64,000 bases of DNA from an uncultured Prevotellaceae bacterium (GTDB taxonomy: Bacteria; Bacteroidota; Bacteroidia; Bacteroidales; Muribaculaceae): NCBI GenBank assembly GCA_947165485.1, contig CAMVAP010000001.1, positions 62,001 to 126,000 of the forward strand, given 5' to 3'. The notes under the pieces are model-generated. The model made no database searches. It was not told the origin of the DNA and saw nothing but the letters and a program-made list of their open reading frames with translations. Position 1 is the stretch's first letter, and every line of letters starts with the position of its first letter. The translations under genes were made by a program, and so were the position numbers. Below are positions 53,365 through 63,707 of the stretch, piece by piece.

Positions 53365-54759
53365 ATGAAATATCAAGTGCGCACTATGAACAAGAGATTG
53401 ATTTCGCTCATGGCGACCGCGCTGGCTTTGTTGTCGGTGAGCGGCCAGGTGGAGTTTACTGGTTATGGAAACTATCCTCCCATTGAGATCACCTTATCAA
53501 AAAATCATACCAGCCTAAACAAGATTTATGTCGTGTATGATATTGAAGGGGTGAGTATGACCTTCAACTCTGCGACCGGCGAACCGGCAAAATGGGAAAA
53601 CTACAACTATGTCAACGGTACCCGCATTGACGAGCCTGTTCCCGGTGTCCGCTGGAACGGTATGGCAACCACGCTGGACAAGATTATTCCCAACAAGGGT
53701 TATACCATCACCGAAGGCACTACCCCCTTCTATTGCTGGGTGGTAAACTATGCCGACTACGAACTGGAGTTGAATGATATGTTTTTCAACAACGAGGAGC
53801 CGTGTAACCTGCTCACATTCAATATTGACGGTCATGGTGACGCCATTCCTTATTATGAGATCAACGGCCATCGCCAAGTGCTCGACCGCAAGATTGAGTT
53901 GATTTACAACACACTGGAGTGGGACACCGTCACCACCTGTTGGGAGCAGGTAGAGGTGATTGATACTTTTCCGGCAATTGACCAGGGCGTGGAGATCACA
54001 CCCCCATTGTGCAACACTTTCTTCAAGCTCAAGGGCGACTGGTTCTTGAAGCAGTGGAACATTGAACAGAAAGAAATCGACTGTTCCAACCAGTTTGTTA
54101 CCCAGGCTGTGGGAGCCAAGACAACCGCCATCCTTCAGGATGTTCGCACCAATGGCAACGAGAGAGATGCCAATAGTGATCAGTTGAGTGGCTCGGCTCC
54201 ACGACACATCATCTTTACCGGCTATCCGACCGAAGGGGTCGTCTATCGTGTGTGGGAAATGGCAACCGACCCCGAGTTTGAGAACATTATCCTCCAGTAT
54301 AATCAAGACGAGGTGGATTACACGTTTGATGAGTGGGGCACCTATTATATGCGCTATGTAGTGGATAACGCTGAGGGAACCTGTCGTAAATATGGCGAAG
54401 ACGTGGTTACTGGCGAGCAATACTACACCATCATGGTGAGCGAGAGCCAGCTGGAGTGTCCCAATGTGTTCTCACCTGGCTCGACCAAGGATGTTAACGA
54501 CGTGTGGAAGGTTTCCTATAAGTCGCTCGTCGAGTTCCATTGCTGGATTTTCAACCGCTGGGGCACACTTGTGTGTGAGTTCACCGACCCGAGTGAAGGT
54601 TGGGACGGAAAATATAACGGCAAGCTGGTTGACACGGGCGTTTACTACTATGTGGTAACGGCAGTTGGCAGTGACGGCGTGAAGTACAAGCGCCGTGGCG
54701 ACATCACCATCCTGCGCTACAAGAAGGGTGCCGATGGCACATCAGGTGGAGGTTATTGA
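53365..54759 (+). CDS. Secreted protein with T9SS type-B (gliding-motility CHU_C-like) C-terminal sorting domain
   Basis: C-terminus CPNVFSPGSTKDVNDVWKVSYKSLVEFHCWIFNRWGTLVCEFTDPSEGWDGKYNGKLVDTGVYYYVVTAVGSDGVKYKRRGDITILR. Start may be 53386. Confidence 0.92.
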   Translation: MKYQVRTMNKRLISLMATALALLSVSGQVEFTGYGNYPPIEITLSKNHTSLNKIYVVYDIEGVSMTFNSATGEPAKWENYNYVNGTRIDEPVPGVRWNGMATTLDKIIPNKGYTITEGTTPFYCWVVNYADYELELNDMFFNNEEPCNLLTFNIDGHGDAIPYYEINGHRQVLDRKIELIYNTLEWDTVTTCWEQVEVIDTFPAIDQGVEITPPLCNTFFKLKGDWFLKQWNIEQKEIDCSNQFVTQAVGAKTTAILQDVRTNGNERDANSDQLSGSAPRHIIFTGYPTEGVVYRVWEMATDPEFENIILQYNQDEVDYTFDEWGTYYMRYVVDNAEGTCRKYGEDVVTGEQYYTIMVSESQLECPNVFSPGSTKDVNDVWKVSYKSLVEFHCWIFNRWGTLVCEFTDPSEGWDGKYNGKLVDTGVYYYVVTAVGSDGVKYKRRGDITILRYKKGADGTSGGGY

Positions 54760-54799
54760 ACATTTATCCCGTTAAGACATCTATAGTAATTATAACAAA

Positions 54800-55756
54800 G
54801 TGAAGAAATTGGTTTTGTTGGCCGCGCTGTTGATGGCATCGTCAACGGTGGCACAGGCTCAACTCAAGCGAGAATACAGCAAGCCTGCCGCAGCGCCAGT
54901 GTTCAGCACGACGGCAAGCCCCGAGATTCCCATGAGTGTGAATTTTGCCGGGGAGAAAGTGAACTTTGACCGCCTGGACATGGCCGAGCGGCTTGATCGT
55001 GAGTTGACGGGTGTCATCTACGGCCAGACGACCACCGAGTTGTGCTTCAAGCGGGCCAACCGCTATTTTCCTGCACTGGCCAAGATTCTCAAGGAGCAGG
55101 GTGTCCCCCTGGATTTCCTCTACCTTGCAGTGACCGAGAGTTCAATGGATTACAACGCCTATTCCAGCGCCAAGGCGGCTGGAATGTGGCAGCTGCTGGC
55201 AGGAACGGGACGCGACTACGGCCTGGAGGTCTCCGATGAGGTGGACGAGCGCTATGACCCCGAGAAATCTACTATTGCGGCCTGCAAGTACTTGAAGGCT
55301 GCCTACAAGAAATATGGCCATTGGCCCACTGTTGCCGCTAGCTATAATGCTGGTATGCAGCGGTTAACCAACGAACTGTCGAAGCAGAAGGTGGAGAACC
55401 CCTTTGACCTCTATCTGGTGCAAGAGACGTCACGTTACGTCTTCCGCATCATTGCCTACAAGCTGGTGATGGAAAACCCCAAACGTTACGGTTACCGTTT
55501 CTCGCGCACCCACTTGTGGCAACCAGTATCCTACACCACAGTGGATGTCAACGGGCCAGTGGCCAGCTGGATTGACTGGGCCCGGGGCAAGGGCATCACC
55601 TATGCCCAGCTGCGCGAGGCCAATCCTTGGATACGCTCCACCAAGTTGACCAACGCCCAAGGTAAGACCTATAAAGTGAGGGTGCCCAAGAGCAGCGACC
55701 TGTATCGTAGCAAGCGCACGTTCACGGTCTATAACAAGGAGTGGGTCATTGATTGA
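54800..55756 (+). CDS. Lytic transglycosylase domain protein (MltD-like, SLT)
   Basis: GVPLDFLYLAVTESSMDYNAYSSAKAAGMWQLLAGTGRDYGLEV; GTG start. Confidence 0.9.
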   Translation: MKKLVLLAALLMASSTVAQAQLKREYSKPAAAPVFSTTASPEIPMSVNFAGEKVNFDRLDMAERLDRELTGVIYGQTTTELCFKRANRYFPALAKILKEQGVPLDFLYLAVTESSMDYNAYSSAKAAGMWQLLAGTGRDYGLEVSDEVDERYDPEKSTIAACKYLKAAYKKYGHWPTVAASYNAGMQRLTNELSKQKVENPFDLYLVQETSRYVFRIIAYKLVMENPKRYGYRFSRTHLWQPVSYTTVDVNGPVASWIDWARGKGITYAQLREANPWIRSTKLTNAQGKTYKVRVPKSSDLYRSKRTFTVYNKEWVID

Positions 55757-55765
55757 AATTGAAAA

Positions 55766-55824
55766 GAGTGTGTGTCATCATTCAAGCCTGAAACTTGAAT
55801 CGGCCTAATGATCATGACACACCC
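55766..55824. repeat. Nested inverted repeat upstream of uvrA
   Basis: GTGTGTCAT (55770-55778) / ATGACACAC (55814-55822); inner TTCAAG (55781-55786) / CTTGAA (55794-55799). Confidence 0.75.
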
Positions 55825-55871
55825 TCATGAAGGTCTTTAAAGACCATAGAACAGACATTACAAAAAATCAC

Positions 55872-58706
55872 ATGAAACTCAACGGGCAGGAAATAGATAG
55901 TGTAGAGGTGCTAGGTGCAAGGGTGCACAACCTCAAGAACATTGACGTGGAGATTCCGCACTACAGCCTCACGGTAGTGACCGGGCTGAGTGGCAGCGGC
56001 AAGTCGTCGCTGGCATTCGACACGGTGTTTGCCGAGGGGCAACGGCGTTATCTGGAGACCTTCTCTTCCTATGCACGCAACATGATGGGGATGCTTGAGC
56101 GACCCAACGTGGACAAGATCTCTGGACTGTGCCCCGTCATCTCGATAGGGCAGAAGACCGTGAATCGCAACCCGCGCAGCACAGTAGGCACGACAACCGA
56201 GGTCTATGACTACCTGCGACTGCTATATGCCCGTGCAGCCGATGCTTATTCTTATCAGTCGGGTGAACGCATGGTCAAATACACCATCGACAAGATCCTG
56301 GCGCTGATCCTTGAACGCTATCACGACCGTAAGATATATATCCTGGCACCGCTGGTCAAGAACCGCAAGGGACACTACAAGGACCTGTTTGAGAACCTGC
56401 GCAAGAAAGGGTACATCAACGTCAGGGTGGATGGCAACCTGCGCGAAATCACCTTCGGCATGAAGCTTGACCGTTATGTCAACCACAGTGTGGAACTGGT
56501 GGTGGACCGCCTCAAGGTCTCCGACAAGGACAACAAGCGGCTGGCCGATACCGTTGACCTGGCTTTCAAGCAGGGCAATGGGCAATTGATGATTCTTGAT
56601 GCCGAGAGTGGGGAACTGGGCTATTACAGCCGGTCGCTAATGGATCCCGCCACCGGGCTCTCTTATATGGAACCCGCTCCACACAATTTCTCGTTCAACT
56701 CGCCACTGGGCGCTTGCCCGCGCTGCAAGGGGTTGGGCTACGTCAATATTATTGACCGTGACAAAATCATGCCCGACATGTCACTGAGCATCCGCAATGG
56801 CGGCATCCTGCCCTTGGGAAAATACAAGAATGTGCAGATATTCTGGCAGATCACGGCGATTTGCGAGAAATATGGCTGCACGCTCGACACTCCGCTCAAT
56901 GAGTTGCCCGAGGAGGCTCTGAACGATATCCTCAATGGTACCAACGAGCGACTGAGCCTGCGCACCGAGACCTTGAGCACCAGCAACTTCTTCCTCTCGT
57001 TCGACGGCCTGGTCAAGTACATTGAGATGCAGCAGGACGACACCGCCACCAGTGCCGCCCAGAAGTGGGCTGGCCAGTTCTTCTCGCGGGCAGTGTGTCC
57101 CGAGTGCGGTGGCGCAAGACTCAACCGTGAGGCGCTGCACTTCAGGCTCCACGACAAGAACATCGCCCAGCTGGCAGCGATGGACATCAACGAGTTGCGT
57201 GACTGGATCCAGGACCTGCACAATCACGTCACGCCCATGCAATGGGAGATTGCGCGCGAGATTGTCAAGGAAATCAGTTCAAGGCTGAATTTCCTCATCG
57301 AGGTGGGACTCGACTATATGTCCCTCAACCGCAACTCGGCTTCGCTCTCGGGCGGTGAGAGCCAGCGCATCAGGTTGGCGACACAGATCGGGTCGCGGCT
57401 GGTCAACGTGCTCTATATCCTTGACGAACCCTCGATAGGCCTGCACCAGCGTGACAACCAGCGCTTGATTAATTCACTGAAGACCCTGCGAGACGATGGC
57501 AACACCATCCTGGTGGTGGAGCATGACAAGGACATGATGCTACAGGCCGACTATCTCATCGACATCGGCCCCCTGGCGGGACGCAAGGGTGGGCATGTCG
57601 TGTTTGCTGGGACTCCACAAGAATTGTTGACGCAACACACCCTTACCGCCGACTACCTGAACGGCACGCGCGCCATCGAGGTGCCTGCCAAGCGGCGGGA
57701 CGGCAACGGCAAGCACTTGACCCTCATGGGATGCCGCGGCAATAACCTCAAGGGTGTGAACGTGGACTTTCCGCTGGGCACCTTCATCTGTGTGACGGGC
57801 GTGAGCGGCAGTGGCAAGTCCACAATGGTCAATGCCACGTTGCAACCCATCTTGAGTCAAAAACTGTACCGCTCCCATACCGCACCCTTGCCCTATGAAT
57901 CGGTCGAGGGACTGGAATGGGTGGACAAGGTGGTCACGGTCGATCAGGCTCCACTAGGGCGCACACCGCGCTCCAATGCCGCCACCTACACGGGCGTGTT
58001 TACCGACATCCGCAACCTCTTTGTCAACCTGCCCGAGTCCAAGATACGTGCCTACAAGCCAGGACGGTTCTCGTTCAATACCGGCGGTGGGCGCTGTGAG
58101 GCGTGTGGGGGCAACGGCTACAAGGCGGTGGAGATGAATTTCCTGCCCGATGTCCTCGTTCCTTGCCAGGAGTGTGGCGGCAAGCGATACAACCGCGAGA
58201 CGCTTGAGGTGAAGTTCAAGGGCAAGTCCATCGCCGACGTGCTCGACATGACCATCAACCAGGCTGTGGAGTTCTTTGACGCGGTGCCGGCGATTCTCAG
58301 GAAGATCAAGGTGCTGCAGGACGTGGGACTGGGTTATATCAAGTTGGGACAACCCTCAAGCACCCTCTCGGGTGGGGAGTGCCAGCGCGTGAAACTCGCG
58401 TGCGAGTTGGCCAAGAAGGATACGGGCAAGACCGTCTATATCCTGGATGAGCCCACCACAGGACTGCACTTCGAGGACGTGAAAGTTCTGCTTGGCGTCC
58501 TCAACCGACTTGTTGATAAAGGCAACACGGTAATCGTCATCGAGCACAATATGGACGTGATCAAGTGTGCCGACTATGTCATCGACATGGGACCCGAGGG
58601 AGGGCGGGGTGGTGGACTGGTGGTCGCCACTGGTACACCCGAACAGGTGGCGCAATGCCCCCAATCGATCACTGCCGGTTTTCTCAAAACAGAACTTAAT
58701 CTCTAG
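55872..58706 (+). CDS. uvrA: Excinuclease ABC subunit A
   Basis: GLSGSGKSSLAFDTVFAEGQRRYLE, GVSGSGKSTMVNATL, LSGGESQRIRLATQIGS, LSGGECQRVKLA; zinc CPRC/CEAC motifs; start at MKLNGQEIDSVEVLG. Confidence 0.96.
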   Translation: MKLNGQEIDSVEVLGARVHNLKNIDVEIPHYSLTVVTGLSGSGKSSLAFDTVFAEGQRRYLETFSSYARNMMGMLERPNVDKISGLCPVISIGQKTVNRNPRSTVGTTTEVYDYLRLLYARAADAYSYQSGERMVKYTIDKILALILERYHDRKIYILAPLVKNRKGHYKDLFENLRKKGYINVRVDGNLREITFGMKLDRYVNHSVELVVDRLKVSDKDNKRLADTVDLAFKQGNGQLMILDAESGELGYYSRSLMDPATGLSYMEPAPHNFSFNSPLGACPRCKGLGYVNIIDRDKIMPDMSLSIRNGGILPLGKYKNVQIFWQITAICEKYGCTLDTPLNELPEEALNDILNGTNERLSLRTETLSTSNFFLSFDGLVKYIEMQQDDTATSAAQKWAGQFFSRAVCPECGGARLNREALHFRLHDKNIAQLAAMDINELRDWIQDLHNHVTPMQWEIAREIVKEISSRLNFLIEVGLDYMSLNRNSASLSGGESQRIRLATQIGSRLVNVLYILDEPSIGLHQRDNQRLINSLKTLRDDGNTILVVEHDKDMMLQADYLIDIGPLAGRKGGHVVFAGTPQELLTQHTLTADYLNGTRAIEVPAKRRDGNGKHLTLMGCRGNNLKGVNVDFPLGTFICVTGVSGSGKSTMVNATLQPILSQKLYRSHTAPLPYESVEGLEWVDKVVTVDQAPLGRTPRSNAATYTGVFTDIRNLFVNLPESKIRAYKPGRFSFNTGGGRCEACGGNGYKAVEMNFLPDVLVPCQECGGKRYNRETLEVKFKGKSIADVLDMTINQAVEFFDAVPAILRKIKVLQDVGLGYIKLGQPSSTLSGGECQRVKLACELAKKDTGKTVYILDEPTTGLHFEDVKVLLGVLNRLVDKGNTVIVIEHNMDVIKCADYVIDMGPEGGRGGGLVVATGTPEQVAQCPQSITAGFLKTELNL

Positions 58707-58739
58707 AAAAACCTGACACGGTTTTCTAGACCAACTAGT

Positions 58740-58769
58740 GGCACCGTCCTGCGTGTAGGTGCCTTTTTT
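58740..58769 (+). terminator. Rho-independent terminator after uvrA
   Basis: GGCACC-N12-GGTGCC-TTTTTT. Confidence 0.88.
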
Positions 58770-59736
58770 GTGTCATGTCACTCTGTTTTTGGGACGACTT
58801 TTTGGGGGCATTTTTAAAAAATGCACCGTTTTGAGGTCAGATAATTTCAATTCCAGCATCCACAACTTGAGATTCAAGAAGAAAAAATCACCCTAATAAT
58901 AGGCGAAAAAGAGGAAGACCACACACCTGAAAAATGAGCGTTTGCGACACCTAACCGCTTGTAGGGTGGGAGAGAAACGCTTCAAGCCAGCATTGATTCC
59001 ACTCCTGGAAAAATGGTCAAAAAGTCGGATTTTTGCCCTTTTTTAAGCCTTCAGGCCCAAAAATCAAAAAATCTCGCAATTTAGCCCGATTTTGAATTAT
59101 TTGAAGTCTTGATCGATGTGGCTTGTGAAACAAGTTAAATAGCGTAAAAGCACCATCAATAAACAATAGTTGTTAAAATGTGGAAAGTATTAAAACCGCT
59201 AGAATTGCTCAAATTGTGCTCTATCGTGTCCAATTAGAGTGCTGTGAAAAATATCGCAAGGAAATCGAGTTGAGCTATCAGAAAAGTAAAAATGGTATTT
59301 TACCAACGCGCAGTTCGGCATTGAAAACGCCCTTTTGTTTGCGTTTTTAAACGGTGGGGTGGGGATGGAAATCGCCAGTTTTTGGCTCGTGCGGGGTGTT
59401 TGCATTTGTGCAGATCGGGTAAAAAATGAGAATTTGCACCCGTAAAGCGCCGAAAAACGTCATTTTTTCGCTTTAACATTTGTTATACTATACTACAACA
59501 TGCTATAAATTAGATAATTACGCATAAAACCTCTAGTTGTGCTATAGGAATTACGTCAAGTTGCCTGCTGGGTGATATTTTCCAATATTTTATTGATATA
59601 AAATACTGATAATGTAGTAGATATAATATATAATATAAACTATTGCGTGAAGTATTTTTGTTTGCTTTTGAAATCTGGCCGAAATTGTCATTTTTTGGAA
59701 AAAGTAATTGTAAATTTTAAAATTTTCGTTTTTAAA

Positions 59737-59768
59737 TTTGGCTAATTCAATTATTCGTTTTAAATTTG
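59737..59768 (+). promoter_or_regulatory. Bacteroidetes-type promoter for the HTH gene
   Basis: TTTG (59737-59740) - N20 - TAAATTTG (59761-59768). Confidence 0.72.
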
Positions 59769-59852
59769 CAATCCCAAAATTAAAGAAACCAAATAGCGGA
59801 GTTTTTGATTTTGGGTCGATTGTGAGGGGTTTCCCTGGTCGATGTTTTGGGT

Positions 59853-59866
59853 CAGAAAATTTTCTG
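59853..59866. promoter_or_regulatory. Perfect 14-nt palindrome CAGAAAATTTTCTG, candidate operator
   Basis: Direct reading; lies in the leader of the HTH regulator. Confidence 0.5.
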
Positions 59867-59920
59867 TACCAATATTTGTGATTCTCGTGCGCTAGAGCAC
59901 GCCCTAAAAATTGTTCTTAA

Positions 59921-60454
59921 ATGGATATTGTATCGAGATTAAAAAAGTTTCTTGAGCACGCTGGAATTTCCAATTCTCAGTTTGCCGATACTTGCGTGAT
60001 ACCGCGCCCCACACTTTCCCAGTTGCTCAATGGACGCAACAAGAAGGTGAGTGACGAGGTCATTGCCAAGATTCATCGTGCGTATCCATCACTCAATATC
60101 ATGTGGCTGCTATTTGGCGACGGCGAGATGATCATGTCCTCGGGAGACTCCAATCAGGAAGGTGACAATTTGTCAGCCTCAACGTCCACTAGTGAGAGCA
60201 TGGTGGATGAGATGGGACAGCGCGCTATCTCGTTTGACGACGATGACAACTCCACGGGGTATCGCCCTGTGGCCAAGTCCACCCAGCGCATGGCTACCCC
60301 CACGACGGTCAATGAGGCCATCAAGAGCATCATGCGCAGCAGCACCGCTGGACGCGTGCCGCGCGGGTCAGCCTCGCCCGACGCACGTCGTGTGGTGAAC
60401 ATCATGGTCTTCTACAGTGATGGCCGGTTTGAGGAATTTGGACCTTCCCAATAA
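59921..60454 (+). CDS. Helix-turn-helix (XRE-like) transcriptional regulator
   Basis: N-terminal HTH: SRLKKFLEHAGISNSQFADTCVIPRPTLSQLLNGRNKKVSDEVIAKI. Confidence 0.85.
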   Translation: MDIVSRLKKFLEHAGISNSQFADTCVIPRPTLSQLLNGRNKKVSDEVIAKIHRAYPSLNIMWLLFGDGEMIMSSGDSNQEGDNLSASTSTSESMVDEMGQRAISFDDDDNSTGYRPVAKSTQRMATPTTVNEAIKSIMRSSTAGRVPRGSASPDARRVVNIMVFYSDGRFEEFGPSQ

Positions 60455-60694
60455 TGAATGATTACAATTAATGTAATAATGTTGATATTTCGCTCACCTG
60501 GCCTTGCCGGTGCCACACACACTTAAATACAACGACTTTTGCCGCACATTAATAATAAAACAAACCAATACCATAAAATACAAACCATTGCTATCGAGAG
60601 GTGCCGGCAAGCCTGTGAGTGATGTCAAGTAAAGACATATTGTGAACAAACCGTTTTTAGAACTAAGCACACTTGAAATTACCACAAACTATGT

Positions 60695-60731
60695 GAAAAA
60701 TCGGCTCTGAGGTGGAGACCTCAGAGCCGAT
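60695..60731 (-). terminator. Terminator of the HerA-like gene
   Basis: Perfect 14-bp stem ATCGGCTCTGAGGT-GGAG-ACCTCAGAGCCGAT with U-tract on the minus strand. Confidence 0.9.
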
Positions 60732-60781
60732 CTGATTTTGTTCCCTGGCTTGTCGCTGGCAGCCGTGTGCGGGACTGATGA

Positions 60782-62368
60782 CTACTTGCCCTTGATCACG
60801 TTGCCCAGCACGTCGCGCAGGATCTGGCGCCCCGCAGCGCTGGTGGCGTTTTTCACTGCACGTCCAGCGGCATCCTTGACGCTGGTGTTCTTGCTCTTCT
60901 TGCCCGTGATGGCATCCGAGACGGTTTTGCCCAGTATAGTGGCTATCGTTCCGGTAACGGCGGTGACGACGGCTTTCCACACCTTGGACCAGATGCTCTT
61001 CTCCCCTTTCTTGGATTTCTCGGCCTTCTCGGCTTCCTTGGCGGCGGCAGCTTCCTCGGCGGCCTTGGCCTCGGCCTCGGCTTCGCGGGCAAATACCTCA
61101 AACACGCTTTCCCTCTCTTGTGACTCCTTGTACTTGCGGTTGATGTCGCTGTTGCCATTATTGATGTCGAGCCGTTGACCCTCGGTGATGGCGCCTATCT
61201 GGCTCAAGGGGAACAATACCTTGGCTCGCTCGACAACACTGGGGGCGCCCTTCTCGTCCAGGAAGGACACCAGCGCCTCGCCGGTCTCCAGTTCCAGGAT
61301 GGCATCCTCGGTCTTGAACTGCGGATTGGCCCGGAATGTCTCGGCGGCGACTTTCACGGCCTTCTGGTCACGCGGGGTGTAGGCACGCAGGGCGTGCTGC
61401 ACGCGGTTACCCAGCTGGCCTAGGATGACGTCGGGGATATCGGTGGGCAGCTGCGAGATGAAGAAGATACCCACGCCCTTGCTGCGGATGAGGCGTATCA
61501 CCTGCTCAATCTTGTCGGTGAGGGCCTTGCTCGTGTCCTCAAACAACATGTGGGCCTCGTCAAAGAAGAATACCAGTCGTGGCTTCTCCAGGTCTCCCAC
61601 CTCGGGCAAGGTGCTGTAGAGCTCACTGAGCAGCCACAGCAGGAAGGTGGAGTACAACTTGGGCTGTAACATCAGTTTGTCGGCGGCCAGCACGCTCATC
61701 ACGCCCTTGCCGTCACGGGTGTCCAGCAGGTCCATGATGTTGAACGACGGGATGCCGAAAAACTTGTCGGCTCCCTGGTTCTCGAGATGCAGCAGGGCGC
61801 GCTGGATCGCTCCAATGCTCGCGGGAGCCACGTTGCCATACTGGGTGGTGTATTCCTTGGCGTGCCTGGAGAGCCAGTCCAGGGCCGAACGCAGGTCCTT
61901 GATGTCGTCAAGGAGGATGCCCTTCTCGTCCAGGATGCGGTACAGGATGTTGAGCACCCCGGTCTGGGTGTCGTTCAAGCCCATGATGCGTGCCATCAGG
62001 TCAGGACCCATCTCGCCGATGGTGGCCCGCATCGGGATGCCCTGCTCGCCATAGACGTCATAGAACCTGACGGGACAGCCTTCAAAGGTGAGGCTCTCCT
62101 GTGAGATGCCAAACTCGGGAAGCCTCTTCTCGATGAATCCCGATAGCTTGCCAGGCTGGCTGATGCCCGACAGGTCGCCCTTCATGTCGGCCATGAAACA
62201 GGGCACGCCGGCCTTGCAGAAACTCTCGGCAATGACTTGCAGCGTCACTGTTTTTCCCGTTCCGGTGGCGCCTGCTATCAGGCCGTGACGGTTGGCCATG
62301 TTGCCCAGGATGCTGATGGGGCCGTTAGCCCCGTGGGCGATGTAGAATCCGTTCTCTTGAGTGTACAT
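60782..62368 (-). CDS. HerA-like helicase/ATPase (DUF853)
   Basis: Walker A AGATGTGKTVTLQVIAESF, RLVFFFDEAHMLF, VGIFFISQLPTDIPDVILGQLGNRVQHALRA; K/A-rich C-terminus. Confidence 0.92.
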   Translation of the reverse strand: MYTQENGFYIAHGANGPISILGNMANRHGLIAGATGTGKTVTLQVIAESFCKAGVPCFMADMKGDLSGISQPGKLSGFIEKRLPEFGISQESLTFEGCPVRFYDVYGEQGIPMRATIGEMGPDLMARIMGLNDTQTGVLNILYRILDEKGILLDDIKDLRSALDWLSRHAKEYTTQYGNVAPASIGAIQRALLHLENQGADKFFGIPSFNIMDLLDTRDGKGVMSVLAADKLMLQPKLYSTFLLWLLSELYSTLPEVGDLEKPRLVFFFDEAHMLFEDTSKALTDKIEQVIRLIRSKGVGIFFISQLPTDIPDVILGQLGNRVQHALRAYTPRDQKAVKVAAETFRANPQFKTEDAILELETGEALVSFLDEKGAPSVVERAKVLFPLSQIGAITEGQRLDINNGNSDINRKYKESQERESVFEVFAREAEAEAKAAEEAAAAKEAEKAEKSKKGEKSIWSKVWKAVVTAVTGTIATILGKTVSDAITGKKSKNTSVKDAAGRAVKNATSAAGRQILRDVLGNVIKGK

Positions 62369-62539
62369 GATTGTCGTAGGTTATATTGTTTGGTTGATAT
62401 TTGCTGGTCACAAAGTTATATCATTTCTTCCACTTTGAAAAGTATGGCGTTGATTATTTTGTTTTTTAATGGTGCGCCTGTCACTCGGATGTTGTATCTT
62501 TGCTAGCCTAAAGTCAAACCACTGTAATATTTTTTAGTT

Positions 62540-63700
62540 GTGGCTACAAGGAAAGTTTTTGTATCGGGTTGCTATGACCTGCTGCATTCAGGTCATGTGG
62601 AGTTCTTCAAGCAGGCGTCGAGCTATGGCGACCTGTATGTGGGCATCGGCAGTGACAAGACCATCGAGGCCCTCAAGGGGCACAAGACGATGTATAGCGA
62701 GCAGGAACGACTGTTCATGGTGCAGGCCATCCGTTATGTCAAGCAGGCTTATATCAATCAGGGAAGCGGCTTCCTGGACTTCTTGCCCACCCTTGACATC
62801 GTTCACCCCGACTGCCTGGTGGTCAACGATGACGGCGACCGTGACGACAAGCGCGAGCTGTGCCGTGAGCGAGGCATGGAGTACATCGTGCTCAAGCGCC
62901 TTCCCAGCCAGGGACTGCAAGCCCGCAGCAGCACCGACCTCAAGCGGGCCGTCAGCCAGCTGCCCACGCGGCTTGACCTGGCCGGCACATGGATTGACCA
63001 GCCCTACGTGTCATGCCATGCGCCGGGCTGGGCGTTGACCATCTCGCTGGAGCCCACCTTTGAGATCAGGGAGCGTTGCGGCTTGTCAACGAGCACGCGC
63101 AACACCATCAAGCGGGTGTGGCCCTACCGCCTGCCTGACATGGATCCCGAGATGCTGGCAAGGCTGGTATTCTGCCTTGAAAATGATCCCGAGCGCAGCG
63201 ATGGCATCGTGAGTGGTGCTCAGGACGCCATCGGCATCTGTGTGCCTGGCCTCGCGCGACATTATTATAATGGCAGTTACTGGCCCGAGAAGATTGAATA
63301 CACCGTGGATTCCACCCTGCTGCAATGGCTGGAGGCCCATCTGTGCCTGGTGCCCATGTTCCCGCGTCGACCAGGTTGCAGCGTCATCGAGGGCAAGGAT
63401 ATCACCCCTGTCAAGGTGCGTGCCCTCGCTGCGGCTGCCGACCGTTGCTGGAACGCTATCCAGCAGATGGACATTGAGGGGTTTGCAGCGGCCTATCGGG
63501 CTTCCTTCGAGGCCCAGGTAGCCATGTTCCCGGCCATGATCCAGCCTGGCGTGCAGGACTACATCGACCGTTATAGCGCCATGGATGGCGTGCTGGCCTG
63601 GAAGATGCCCGGTGCTGGCGGTGGCGGTTATCTGGCGCTCGTGTGCCGGGACCGCGACAGCTTCCCCGAGGGCGCTATTCCTCTCACCATCCGCCACTAG
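62540..63700 (+). CDS. Cytidylyl/adenylyltransferase-like domain fused to a GHMP-kinase-like domain
   Basis: N-term VFVSGCYDLLHSGHVEFFKQASSYGDLYVGIGSD (HxGH); C-term RLDLAGTWIDQP, SGAQDAIG, KMPGAGGGGYLALV; GTG start. Confidence 0.85.
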   Translation: MATRKVFVSGCYDLLHSGHVEFFKQASSYGDLYVGIGSDKTIEALKGHKTMYSEQERLFMVQAIRYVKQAYINQGSGFLDFLPTLDIVHPDCLVVNDDGDRDDKRELCRERGMEYIVLKRLPSQGLQARSSTDLKRAVSQLPTRLDLAGTWIDQPYVSCHAPGWALTISLEPTFEIRERCGLSTSTRNTIKRVWPYRLPDMDPEMLARLVFCLENDPERSDGIVSGAQDAIGICVPGLARHYYNGSYWPEKIEYTVDSTLLQWLEAHLCLVPMFPRRPGCSVIEGKDITPVKVRALAAAADRCWNAIQQMDIEGFAAAYRASFEAQVAMFPAMIQPGVQDYIDRYSAMDGVLAWKMPGAGGGGYLALVCRDRDSFPEGAIPLTIRH

Positions 63701-63707
63701 AGAATCC

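Noticed and set aside
59199-59405. 68-aa - strand ORF in the uvrA-HTH gap
   Set aside because: No start context, no recognisable motif, AT-rich noncoding background.
60782-62368. HerA-like ATPase as part of a defence island (HerA/Sir2/DUF4297 type)
   Set aside because: Stand-alone DUF853-type housekeeping-like gene with no partner nuclease or Sir2 gene nearby.
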